Shown: piece after piece, positions 46,966-57,770 of the stretch | How positions within the stretch are numbered: the first letter of the stretch is position 1 | Layout of the letters: each line of letters starts with the position of its first letter | NCBI GenBank assembly: GCA_021234155.1 | Contig: JAJEKV010000032.1 | Coordinates: 7,596,736-7,660,735 of the forward strand | From: Isoetes taiwanensis | Taxonomy: Eukaryota > Streptophyta > Lycopodiopsida > Isoetales > Isoetaceae | DNA length: 64,000 nt | Reading direction: 5' to 3' | Translations under genes and position numbers: made by a program | Notes under the pieces: generated by a model | Told to the model about the DNA's origin: nothing | Databases searched by the model: none | The model's input: the letters and a program-made list of their open reading frames with translations, nothing else

Positions 46966-47036
46966 AAAGTTGGATTAGTGGATTATAAGATTTTTTATTA
47001 TTGATGTTATTGCTACGGTTTCAGATTTTTGCAGAG

Positions 47037-47917
47037 ATGAGTTCCCCAGGAAGATCCCCATCAAGAGGAGCTGGACAGGCTGGTGGAGCTGGGCCTAGCG
47101 GAACCCTTGATGTAGTCGATATCTTTCAGGCTATCCAGCAAGTGTTGCACCAGACTGCATCGCAACAAAAGGCAGCAGCTGACAAGGCAGTGGAGAAGGT
47201 GCTTAAAGATACGAAGAGGGAAGTATGTACTGGAGAGAATGTTAAAGGGGATGATGCGGACTCATGGCTTCGTGGGGTTGAGTTTTACTTTAAACTCATC
47301 AATGCTGAAGACTCTGTCAAAGCCGTATTGGCTCAGGCGATGTTCGGGGGATTTGCTAGAGTATGGTGGGAGAATTACTTGCGGGACATAAATAAGTTTG
47401 CAGGCCAGGCAACTTGGCAAGAGTTTAAAACCGCCTTTGAAGGACACTTTATGCCTCCTGGATACAAAGTAGACAAGATGAATGAGTTTTTGAACCTGAC
47501 ACAAAAAGGGACAGTAGAAGGTTGCAGTATCATTGTGCTTTTGAGGATAAGGAGAAGCTCTGTGCTCGATTTGTGAAGGGTTTGCAGGTTGATATTAAGA
47601 GCACAATGTCAGGTGTGTCCTATAAGAATCTGGAGGAGCTATTCAGAATTGCTAAGAATCGTGAATCTGACTTAGCTGAGAAGGCAACTTTGAAGAATGC
47701 GAAGAAGAGACAAGTTCCTTCCACATGGCAGACTACTGGACTTACGAGTAGAGGTAGATTCCCTAGTCGGGGAGGTATGGCTGCACAGACTGTTAGTATG
47801 CAGGAGAGCAGTCAAAAGTGAGGATCTCGGCCTATGTATGCGCCTTTGAATGATGAAACCAGGGAAAAGTGCATCAATGAGAATTGATGCTTTAGGTGCA
47901 GGGAAGTTGGTTATTCG
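47037..47917 (+). pseudogene. Ty3/gypsy gag, first part, interrupted in the zinc knuckle
   Basis: The ATG at 47037 opens MSSPGRSPSRGAGQAGGAG. A capsid-like domain follows, with DDADSWLRGVEFYF, RVWWENYLRDI and FKTAFEGHFMPPGYK, typical of retrotransposon gag. A frame change near 47520 leads to KEKLCARFVKGLQVDIKS. A basic tail follows, then stops near 47819 and 47884. The zinc knuckle begins CFRCREVGY and is cut off at about 47917, where an 18S rRNA fragment starts. The missing end (YGRDCPRR) is found at about 52512, so one insertion divides the gene. Confidence 0.85.
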
Positions 47918-48217
47918 CGATAAAATTTCAAAAGATTACCCGAGCCTATCTGCCAAGGGCATGCACTCGTTGAATTCATCAGTGTAACGCGCGTGCGGCC
48001 CAGAACATCTAAGGGCATCACAGACCTGTTATTGCCTCAAACTTCCATCCGCTAGATGCAAATAGTCCCTCTAAGAAGCTGGCCGCAAAGGAAGACCTTC
48101 GCGTAGCTAGTTAGCAGGCTGAGGTCTTGTTCGTTATCGGAAATAACCAGACAAATCACTCTACCAACTAAGAACGGCCATGCACCACCACCCATAGAAT
48201 CAAGAAAGAACTCTCAA

Positions 48218-48256
<39 letters not shown>

Positions 48257-48312
48257 CCGTGTTGAGTCAAATTAAGCCGCAGGCTCCACTCTTGGTGGTG
48301 CCCTTCCGTTAG

Positions 48313-48345
<33 letters not shown>

Positions 48346-48457
48346 TCTCGGAACCCAAAACATTGATTTCTAATGGGGTGCTGGCAGAGTCATCGACGTA
48401 ACATCCGTCGATCACTAGTCGCATCAATTATAGTTGAGACTAGGACGGTATCTGATT

Positions 48458-48497
<40 letters not shown>

Positions 48498-49082
48498 GTC
48501 CTTGGCAAATGCTTTCGCAGTAGTTCTCTTTCACAAATCCAAAAATTTCACCTCTGACAATGAAATACGAATTCCCCCAACTGTCCATATTAATCATTAT
48601 TCTGGTCCCGAAGACCAATGAAAAAGGACTGGGGTCCTATCACGTTATTCCATGCTAACATATTCAGAGCATAGGCCAGCTTTGAGCACTCTAATTTTTT
48701 CAAAGTAACAGCGCCGGTTCGGCGTCCCAACCAATTAAGTCCAGGACAACGTCGCCAACTAGAAGGGTGAAATGCCCAGTGCACACCTCGAGGGGCGGAC
48801 TGTGCATCTTACCCCGAGATCCAACTACGAGCTTTTTAATTGCAACAACTTAAATATATGTTATTGGAGCTGGAATTACCGCGGCTGCTGGCACCAGACT
48901 TGCCCTCCAATGGATCTGCGTCAAGGGATTTAGATTGTACTCATTCCAATTACCAGACTTGTAGAAGCCCAGTATTGTTATTTATTGTCACTACCTCCCC
49001 GTATCGGGATTGGATAATTTGCGCGCCTGCTACCTTCCTCGGATGTGGTAGCTGTCTCTCAGGCTCCCTCTCCAGAATCGAA
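47918..49082 (-). pseudogene. 18S rRNA fragment, antisense, diverged
   Basis: On the minus strand the reading runs from AGGGAGCCTGAGAGACAGCT (49075-49056) through CCGCGGTAATTCCAGCTCCA (about 48890), the GGCTGAAACTTAAAGGAACT core (about 48320) and AACAGGTCTGTGATGCCCTT (about 48030), to GATTACCCGGG-like sequence at 47930. By recall this is roughly residues 400 to 1560 of a plant 18S rRNA of about 1,800. Scattered substitutions and small indels, for example around 48390, show it is not a working gene. No 5.8S, ITS or 26S is adjacent, so it is not part of an rDNA unit. Confidence 0.93.
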
Positions 49083-49090
49083 TCAGCAAA

Positions 49091-50038
49091 GGTCCAGAGA
49101 TTATCAGCAAAGATCGAGAGGAGACAATAGTAGTAGAAGAAGAGCTTAGGCCTCATAATCAGATAGACAAAAAGGATGAAGGAAATGGGGGATACAAAAT
49201 TCTGGATTTCAAACTAACAGAGAATGAATGGGCCAGAGTCAAACAAGAGGAGGAAATGCTTGTTAACCATGCAGGTATCCTCAAGTTCTCCAACTCGAGA
49301 TTCCTTGCAGCAGATATTCTAGATTGGGTTAACATCCAGCTAACAGAAGTCTCGGGTACGAGATGCACAGCATTTGGAGATGGATGGTTCGAGATTGTTT
49401 TAAGCAGCAACTTAGCCCCATCAATCCTATTAAAAAAAAAAGAAATTGGAGGATGACAAGGGAAACAGAGGGTTTATCATTTCCATGGATACCAAACTTC
49501 ACCACAAAACAGGGGACGGAAATACTAAGTGACATAAAAAAAGTGCAAATAGTGCTTTCAAATGTGCCAAGAGAGCTACGAATTTCCGAAGTTCTGGAGA
49601 GAGGCCTTAACTCCTTTGGGGAGGTTCTGATGGGGCTGGGAACAATAGGCCAACCAAGTATAAGGGGAACCAAAAGTATCTATGCTAATCAAGGATATGA
49701 AAGATATCCCAGATGTGTTAATTATAAGGGGCAGAGAAATGAGCATCGAGGCAGTGGAAGCAAGGGTCTCATGCAACTATTGTAAGGAGAAAGGCCACTG
49801 GAAACGTGATTGTAGCAAATTTTCAGCCAAAATAGAGGCGATAAAATGGAGGAAATGGTCAATAGGGGAAAAAAAGGACCCACATTTGGGAGGCCCCATC
49901 CAACCCCCTTTTGATGCAGACAACAATTTCAACCCCTTACAGTTTGATGAGGTCGCGGACCAACTAGAGGAAGAAGCAGTTGACAACATGTCAACCCCCA
50001 CCACCTCCCCTACAACAAAAACAGAGCACGTGGCATGA
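49091..50038 (+). pseudogene. LINE ORF1 fragment, DUF4283-like with CCHC knuckle
   Basis: The reading starts directly after the rRNA fragment. It contains ILDWVNIQLTEVSGTRCTAF; after an A run and frame change at 49430, EGLSFPWIPNFTTKQGTEIL; after a second frame change near 49690, VSCNYCKEKGHWKRDC, a complete CCHC knuckle. This is the nucleic-acid-binding first protein of a plant LINE. No endonuclease or RT follows, so only ORF1 is present. The tail (49900-50038) is acidic and ends at a stop. It is part of the insert that splits the gypsy gag. Confidence 0.75.
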
Positions 50039-51850
50039 AATTTTCTCCCCCTGAACTTTATGTGGGAAAATGTGCCAAAGGAGGCTATTTCGGCTGGTTC
50101 GGACCTGGCTCGCCTTGGACCTTACTAGGCGGAATTGCCTCCTCCGGCACATTATCTCTAACATTACTACCTTCTTAAGGGCCCAAATATTTGACATTAA
50201 TTTATGAATCTTATGGTATGTGTCTTCATTTGTAAAACAATTTATGCATTAAAGAGAAGTTTTTATCAATTTTCGAATACGATAAGCAATGACCCTAGCT
50301 TAGACTGTACATGTATAGTCCTAGGATTCCACTTAATAATGGGCTTTTCATAAAGTAATCCCCATGGATTAGGTAGGAGTGAAATTAGTGATCTTCTATT
50401 CTAGTAGAAGGATATTTCAATGGAAGTAATTGACAGTTATACTAATCAAAATCGAAATTAATGAACATAAAAGTGATAATTAATTTGCCATAACTTAATG
50501 TTCAGGTAGAGGCCATTTCAGACGATTTCGAGCTCAAACTATTTTCTACAATCTAGCCAATGTGTATCTCAAACTAAGAAGGAAGAAAATCATGCAATCG
50601 CCTTGAAATGCCCTCTATTCGAAACATTATGCTATGTAAAGGGCGCATGCAAGCCCATACGTAGGGTTCGGACATGGCTCGCCCTGCCGGGCTTGCCATG
50701 CCCTTACCCTGGCCTTGTTCTGTTCCATGGCGCTGTATGGTCTCCGTGGATGTTAAAATGAATCCATCTATCTTTTGAGCATTGAAGCAAATCATTCCAT
50801 ATAAAAAACAAGTGACTTTCCAAGTTTGCAAGGCAACATCTTGACCTAAACTCCAATAGAGCAGAGGTGGTTTGTTAATGGCAAAATTGAGTTCGTTTTT
50901 ATCTTTCACGCAGATCAAGAGGTCTATGGTAATGAAAAAAAGGAGCAGATTTACCTATGGAGATGAGTAAACCACAAATTTACTCTAGAAAAATACCCAT
51001 GCATAGTTTGCCTGTTCCATGCAACATCATATACAAACTCCAGATCATACTCCAATGAAGAACAATTTTGTGAAAAGCATATAATGTTACATAAAATTGT
51101 GAATGGTTATGGAGGTGTATTGGTAGATATTTTCGTATGTTGCTGATGGTGGATGGGCTGGTTTGGCCCAAAGAGATGCCTTTACGAAAGTTGCTTTTTT
51201 AGTTGTTAGAAAAATGTCACATGGAGATGCTAAAGAAGATAACGTGGCCTTTTGCTATTTAGATATTTTTATTTTGGTGACATGGTATATTTTATTTTAA
51301 GTATTTTGATTTAGGTTGTAACAGGGGCGGCATGATGGCGACAGGGTTATGTGACTGATGCAGATGTTGGGTCTTTGTGAGATGATCCATCGGCTTTTTT
51401 TGCAGAGACGAAGCCAATCAAAGGGAGTGTTAGTGATGCAAGTGTAAAGCGAATGCTGGAAACATTGTTGTTCTTCGGGTAGAAGATGAATATTGGATAA
51501 AAAATGTGGCTAAATATTCTCTCTCCACTCAAAGAAGAATTTAATTGAATTGAATTGAATTAAGAAACTAGTAGAAAGAATGGCGCATTTGATTCGAGGT
51601 TTTTATGTCTGGAAGCTAACATACTACTTGGCCTATTGTTTCTGTGGCAATATAGTTTTTATTTTTCTTCAAGAGAAACATATATTTTTACAAACGACGT
51701 CCTTCGAAAAGTAAAAATATAAAAGACCATATCTATAGTGGTTTGATAACGATTAATTAGTTTAATTTAGTAGTTTTAATGTCATACCATATTGGAAGCA
51801 TCCCCCTAGGACATATGACGACTCATACTCAAACACAAACCACACATGAT
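50039..51850. other. Part of the insert without a recognised gene
   Basis: AT-rich. Two phrases recur: GGTTCGGACCTGGCTCGCCT at about 50097 and GGTTCGGACATGGCTCGCCC at about 50667, each followed by diverged sequence. GAATTGAATTGAATT lies at 51547. No domain is readable. Confidence 0.5.
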
Positions 51851-51854
51851 GAGA

Positions 51855-51960
51855 CTCGCACTCACCCACTTCGTTCTCAGAACACGCCTCGCACTCACCC
51901 ACTTCGTTCTCAGAACACGCCACTCGCGATGAGACTTGCACTCATCCACTTCTCCACCTA
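51855..51960. repeat. 33-bp tandem repeat
   Basis: CTCGCACTCACCCACTTCGT then TCTCAGAACACGC occurs at 51855-51887 and 51888-51920, with a degenerate third copy to 51955. Frames through it are not genes. Confidence 0.88.
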
Positions 51961-51997
51961 ATGGTAATTATGACGATTGTTTATTGGGTGTCTTATG

Positions 51998-52490
51998 AGT
52001 AACCACTATTGATAACCACTGACCTTTAAGTGATACCTATAAATAATTACCATGACAAACCAGTACTGAAAACCATGCTACAAACCACAACCATTTTATA
52101 TCACACTTTGTGATAATACAAAACTAGCATGAATAACCACCACGGCATTTGAATTGGTGTAAAAAACCACCTTATAAACTACAACTCCTCTAAGCCATGT
52201 GACACTAGAATGCCATATTTAAAGTGGTATTGAATAACCATGCTACAGACCAATGTTGATTTAATAAACCATAAAAAACCAACATGAAGATCATCGTTGA
52301 TGCTAGAAACCATTTCATAAACTAATATTGGTTTTAATAAACCACGATATAATAAGGAAGCAATATGAATAACCACATACTAGCTATGAAAATCACTATA
52401 TTGTGTGGTTTTTATTAAGAATAATTTTTTTACCATTAAAAAACACAACTATAGTGGTTTTTCGATGGTTTATTATAGTGGTCAAATTTT
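51998..52490. repeat. AACCAC-rich segment with inverted ends
   Basis: The left part repeats ATAAACCAC-like words more than ten times. Near the right end the complement appears (GTGGTTTTTCGATGGTTTAT, then TATAGTGG). The left edge CCACTATTGATAACCACT and the complement of the right edge CCACTATAATAAACCATC agree at most positions, so this may be a degenerate foldback element of about 490 bp. Confidence 0.5.
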
Positions 52491-52511
52491 TGGATGCCTT
52501 GTGATTATGGA

Positions 52512-54857
52512 CGAGATTGTCCGAGAAGATAGATAGTACCGCCTCTGCAGGTTCTCAACGTGGAGGGCAAATAAACCAGTGGTCCAGGTCAAATTCTAGT
52601 GATGCTTATGGATGAGGCCAATGCAGAGGAAACCCAGGCCGAGGTAACAGGGGTGGTCATGGAGGTTATTGGGATAATAACAGGGGTGGCAGAGGACAAG
52701 CTAGAGGAGATAACTGGATCATAGCACAAGCCAATCCCGCAATTGAAGTTAGGGCTGCTCGAATCACGGACCCTCCTGTGGAAAGAATGTGCATGTATGC
52801 TGCAGTGGACCAGGGCCATGTAGATAACCAAGATGTGGTCATCAGACTACCAGGTATTATTCATGGAGTTCCTGTTCTATTTCTTATTGACTGTGGTAGT
52901 ACACATTGCTTTATTTCCCCAAGGCTGGCAAAGAAACTAGATTTGAACATGATTAGCCAGGATCCTAGATATGTGGAGTTGGCTGATGGTAAAATTAAGA
53001 CTTCTTATTCTATGGTAGACAATCTTGAATTCCAAGTAGGAGATCTTGAGTCTCACACTAGTTTTGAAGTATTGAGCCTAGGGAAGTATGATGCTATTCT
53101 AGGAATGTCATGGTTGAGACCATATAAAGCTTGCATTGATTGCGGGAAGCAAATAGTTATATGCTAAAGTGGAGATAAGTATGTACTGGAAGGATTGCCT
53201 TCATCATTAGTGGTTACCCCTTTGTCCCGGAAAAGCTTTAAGAAACAGATTAAGAAGGGTTGCATAAGAATGGAATGTGCATTATTGTTAGATCCATTTT
53301 TGGGTACCGCAAAGTTGCAAGAACAACCTGTTGCTTCTGAGATTCAGAAAGTGTTGGATGAGTTCTCTGATGTGTTTCCTAAAGAATTAACAGAACTGCC
53401 TCTACATAGAATGGTAGATCATGAGATAGAACTTGTTCTAGGGGCTGAACCTACATCAAGGCCGCCATATAGATTTCATGCATTAGAGATGGTTGAATTA
53501 AAGAAGCAGTTAGCAGAATTATTGGAACAAGGTTCATATGGCCGAGTGTCTCTCCATTTGGGGCGCCAGTTTTATCTGTAAAGAAGAAAGATGGCACATT
53601 AAAGTTGTGTATTGATTATCGTATGCTTAACTAGATTATAGTTAATAATAGATATGCATTGCCTAGAGTTGATGAGCTCTTTGACCAGTTGGGCCAAACT
53701 AAGTATTTTACAAAAATTGATCTACAATCTGGATATCATTAGATCCGGATCAAGGATACAGATATTTATAAGACTGCATTCAGGACACGCTATGGACACT
53801 ACGAATTTTGTTGTAATGCCATTTGGGTTGACAAATGCTCTCGCCACCTTCATGCGCCTAATGAATGAGATATTCCGACCTTTCTTGGATAAGTTTATAT
53901 TGGTTTTCTTTGATGACATTTTGGTATATTCCAGGACATTAGAGGAGCATGTGGAACATGTAAAACAGGCATCAGCTATTTTGTGACGAGAAAGGTAAGC
54001 TATCTAAGTGTTCTTTTGCACAAACTAGATTGGTATACCTTGGACATGTTATTTCAGAAAAGGGATTGAAGCCAGATCCTTCCAAGATTGAAGCAGTTAA
54101 GGATTGGCCCACACCAAAGACGGTGAAGGAGGTAAGATCATTCTTGGGATTAGCGGGGTATTACCGCAAATTTGTTCCTAAATTTGCAAAGATTGTTGCT
54201 CCTTTGACTTCTTTGTTGGATAAAAAGAATGACTTGCATTAAACTGATAGTTGTCAGGAAAGTTTTCAAAAGTTGAAGGATGTCTTGATTAGTGCACCAG
54301 TTTTAAGGATTTTTGACATGAATATACCCTTTCACGTAGTCACTAATGCTTCTGGGAAAGCTATAGGGGGAGTCTTGTTGTAGAATGGCCAAGTTTGTGC
54401 TTATATATCTCGTAAGTTGTCCCCTGCTGAACAAAATTACCCAGTGCATGATTTGGAAATGTTGGCTATTATCCATGCCTTGAGGGTATGGAGGCATTAT
54501 TTATTGGGTCGTCATTTCTTTTTGAAGACTGACCACCAAAATTTGAAGTATTTTACAAAACAGCCATATTTGAACAATAGACAAAGAAGATGGATGCAAT
54601 TAAGAGAAGAATATGATTTTGAAATTGAATATCAACCTGGCAGATGCTTTGTCTAGAAGGTCATTTTTAACCTCTATTAGTGTGCTTCAAGAATGGGATG
54701 CTGATAATCTTAGCAAATTGAGGAATGATCCATATTTTGCACCTGCGGTGGAGAATCCTCAAAACTTCCTAAGGTATGCATTGTCCAAAGGTGGGCTTAT
54801 CTATATCAATGCTTCGGAGTTCTTAATTCACCTATGCAAGAAGGGGAAAAAGTTCTG
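52512..54857 (+). pseudogene. Ty3/gypsy gag end, protease, RT, RNase H
   Basis: It opens with YGRDCPRR, completing the zinc knuckle begun at 47884, then a Gly-Arg-rich tail. The protease carries LIDCGSTHCFIS (about 52890), close to the usual D-S/T-G core but with Cys, and ILGMSWL. RT shows [32 protein letters not shown] and [11 protein letters not shown] (catalytic DD at about 53912). The connection reads LGHVISEKGLKPDPSKIEAV. RNase H shows YPVHDLEMLAIIHALRVWRH. The reading ends shortly after FEIEYQPGR near 54857. Integrase and 3' LTR are missing. Several stops and frame changes (53164, 53575, 53986, 54239, 54651) make it inactive. Confidence 0.88.
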
Positions 54858-55664
54858 ACCAGGAAGTGTATCTGCACATCACATTTGTGTTTAGAGTACA
54901 AAGAACAATAGCAGAAAATTGCACAAGTTAACGAAAGAGACAGTTAACCAGGAAGTGATGATATGTGTGGACAAGGTTCTACTTCATGATTTTTTACATG
55001 GAAAATGAATAACTTACACTAGAGCCCATTTCCATTGAGCAGTTGCAGTGCATCTATAGGAGCAGGGGTGGGGTTCTTAGCTTACAGCTAATTTATCAAT
55101 TCTATAACTTCTGCATAGACCTCACTGCTAACAACAAGACTGCGCTCAGTACCAGAAGCAGAATCAATCAATGCCTTCTTCAGCCCTAATATTGTATTAT
55201 CTTCTGCAGGTTTTCCACAGTTGTAAGTACATCATGGCTGGATGATTATTTGTGCTTGGCTCCATGGCTCTCATTTTCCTGACCATTATTTTTGTCTGGC
55301 AAAGCTGAAGCCACCAAACTTCTCCAACCAGGATTTAGAAAGTCCAAATTGATGGCAAACATGCATTTCAAGCAATTGCCTTCACAATGGCATGTTGAAG
55401 AGGCTAGAAAAACATTTTGCTTCTATTAGCACCTGCATTTACTGGGACTCTTTTCTCATGCTTCTGATCTTTGGAACCTTTTCTGCAAGGAATTGTTTGG
55501 CATCAAAGGCTTTCCAGTTCTGCAAAACTGCTTGTGAAGCTGATGCAACGAACCGCATCCTGGAGGTACACGATATGATTGTAGGGACTTAAATGTTGCA
55601 AGCTAATGCTAGTGCATATGTAAATACCTGGCCATGTACTGCAGGAAACCAATCTATCGCTTAC

Positions 55665-55850
55665 TCAATATTTGAACATGCCAAACAGCTAGAAAGGTAC
55701 ATATGAAGGGGCATGTCTTTTGGCACCAGCTCAAGGAAGTCTTTACAAACCTATCAATGCACCTTCGTTTATTGATGAAGAGGATGATGTTGTGGTCTGA
55801 GATCTAGTTGAAGAGATAATTCCGCAGCTTTTGGCTAGGCTAACAGACAA
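55665..55850 (+). pseudogene. Exon-like fragment, unidentified
   Basis: One frame reads IAYSIFEHAKQLER and, after a frame change at 55700, YEGACLLAPAQGSLYKPINA then PSFIDEEDDVVV. A stop follows, then DLVEEIIPQLLARLTDK just before GTAAGC. It has the look of a real exon with intact donor but contains a stop. I cannot name the family. Confidence 0.4.
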
Positions 55851-56455
55851 GGTAAGCAGTAAACAGTTCTACCTCTTTTAGTTTGTCTTTGAAGCTATCT
55901 CAAGTCTCAATTTGTGCCTCGCCTATTAAAAAGCTGCATGTCACAATGCGTGAGCTTAGGAATTAAGTTGTTATAGTGAGGTACAACAAGTTTTGAGGCA
56001 TGCTGGTACAGTTACCCATGTGTTCATTTCGGTCCTCTAGACTCGGTTCACATGGAAGCTATCTTATATCGCCAGGTATTACTTCTCTCTTTAGCAATGT
56101 AGCTCATACACAGTGATATCAATTGTGATGTTGGGTGCCACTTTTCAATTGGGGACTCTATTGGCTCAGGAAAGAGTTATATGGGTAGGCATCTATGGAA
56201 TTTACAATTTTAGTGTTTGAAATTTAAAATTGTTTTATGACTGAGCTACTCAGCCTGACTGAATCCAAACATATTTTACAACATTAAACAATCTTGATGA
56301 TGGAAGTTGGGTAGATTTTGTCAAACTATCCTGGTCACTAAGAGCACCTTATTTTTGTTTTGGGGATTAGTATGAGGAAACAGATGGCTTTATAGAGCTG
56401 TGTATCTGCAATGCATGTATTGAGTGGTGGCACCAATTGTTTTTTTTTATTGCAG

Positions 56456-56613
56456 ATATAAGCTATTGTTCAAATTCTCTTGCTGAGAAGGGATGATCCT
56501 ACAACTAAAGTGTTAGTTTTTTCAACATGGAATGATATGCTTGCAGTTGTTGAGCATGCACTTATAGCAAATAGCATCACAGTTGCGAGGATTAAAAGCC
56601 AAAGCTATGCATA
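56456..56613 (+). pseudogene. Orphan exon of a SHPRH-like SNF2 helicase
   Basis: After TTTTTATTGCAG the frame reads AIVQILLLRRDDPTTKVLVF, then STWNDMLAVVEHALIANSIT and VARIKSQS before a stop. The block K-V-L-V-F-S-x-W-N-D-x-L with V-E-H-A-L-x-A-N is the start of the C-terminal helicase domain in plant SHPRH-type E3 ligases. The next canonical residues (GGR) are replaced by SQS. No RING or ATP-binding part is nearby, and a stop codon sits two codons after the acceptor. It is a lone fragment. Confidence 0.65.
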
Positions 56614-57770
56614 ATGTGTATATCTATATGTGAGCAATGTTAGTTAGCTCATAGTCAACTGTGGCATTTGTGTAGTTTGTATGATCGTGTTTGTTACCAA
56701 CTGGGCACGACTCTTCATCATCCTCCTCCGGCAGCAAGTAAGTAAGCAACTTAAGACTGTTGGCCAATCTTTAAGCGTAAAAAATTGTGCAATTTCGTCT
56801 CTCAAAAGCTAGAGGATTCTAGCGATCTGATGGTTCTGGCAATCCAATGATTTTAGTAAGGTTTATCTAAAGAATGGTGTACGAATGATGGTTCTGGCAA
56901 TCCAATGATTTTAGTAAGGTTTATCTAAAGAATGGTGTACGAATGCTAGCATTCAATGTCCTAATACAGCAGGCTCTTTGGCTGTAGCAGTAAACCATTT
57001 TTTGGTCCCCATGTTCGCACTTGTTGCATAAAGCAGCTAGAAGGTGCATTGAACCTGCTGCATCTGTTGGAACTTGTTTTTAACACTTCTTCTCATATGT
57101 CTCAAGTCTGGCATATATTTTTCCGCAACCTAGCTGAATTTTATGATCCTTGGTAACAGTGCATAGATTGATGTTAGAATTGAATGTTTAGTAGAGCAGA
57201 AGTGGAGCATGTACAAAACGAAATTTTAGAAATTTCAGGTATGATTTCAATTTTGATGAGCTTTGGAACAATAGCATCAAGCAAATGCTATTGGGGGTTC
57301 AAATCCCTTGCTCATGCTATTTTAATGTGTTTTACCTGTTATGATTTTCTTAAACAATATATTCAACAAAACTGTACAAGAAATTATTATTAGAATTGTT
57401 GTTAGCTCAGGAAGCAAGGTCCCATGTGGCTTTTGATGGGCACTTAGTGGTCCATTGAAGGGTACTTAGTCATCCATTGAAGGGCACATGTGGTCTATCA
57501 GGGTTAAATTAGCCTCTCGATTTGAAAAGTTCGTAGTGAACTCCAAATTTATCAAAAACTTTGGTGTGTGGTATCCAAATTTCACTATGATATGTTAAAA
57601 AAGGGAGTTAAAAAGAAAGTCTAGTCCATCATAATAATGTTTTTTTCTTAAGTGGGCGCTTCATGGGCACCCTCCCCTGCTTATGATGATCTTATTATAA
57701 TCAACTGTTGCAATATTTACCAAATTCAACAAAGAAAGCAGCTTAGTGTTATCGAAATTGATGAATAGAA

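Larger units (their letters stand above)
54858..57770. other. Spacer with orphan exon fragments upstream of the SAC3 gene
   Basis: Besides the exon features listed separately, it holds a 58-bp tandem pair at 56828-56943 (TGATGGTTCTGGCAATCCAA onward) and a doubled phrase, TCCATTGAAGGG, at 57452-57488. A promoter for the gene at 57771 should lie at its right end; I see no clear TATA box. Confidence 0.5.

Noticed and set aside
47918-49082. Functional rDNA unit
   Set aside because: Both ends of 18S are missing, several blocks are altered, and no ITS, 5.8S or 26S follows.
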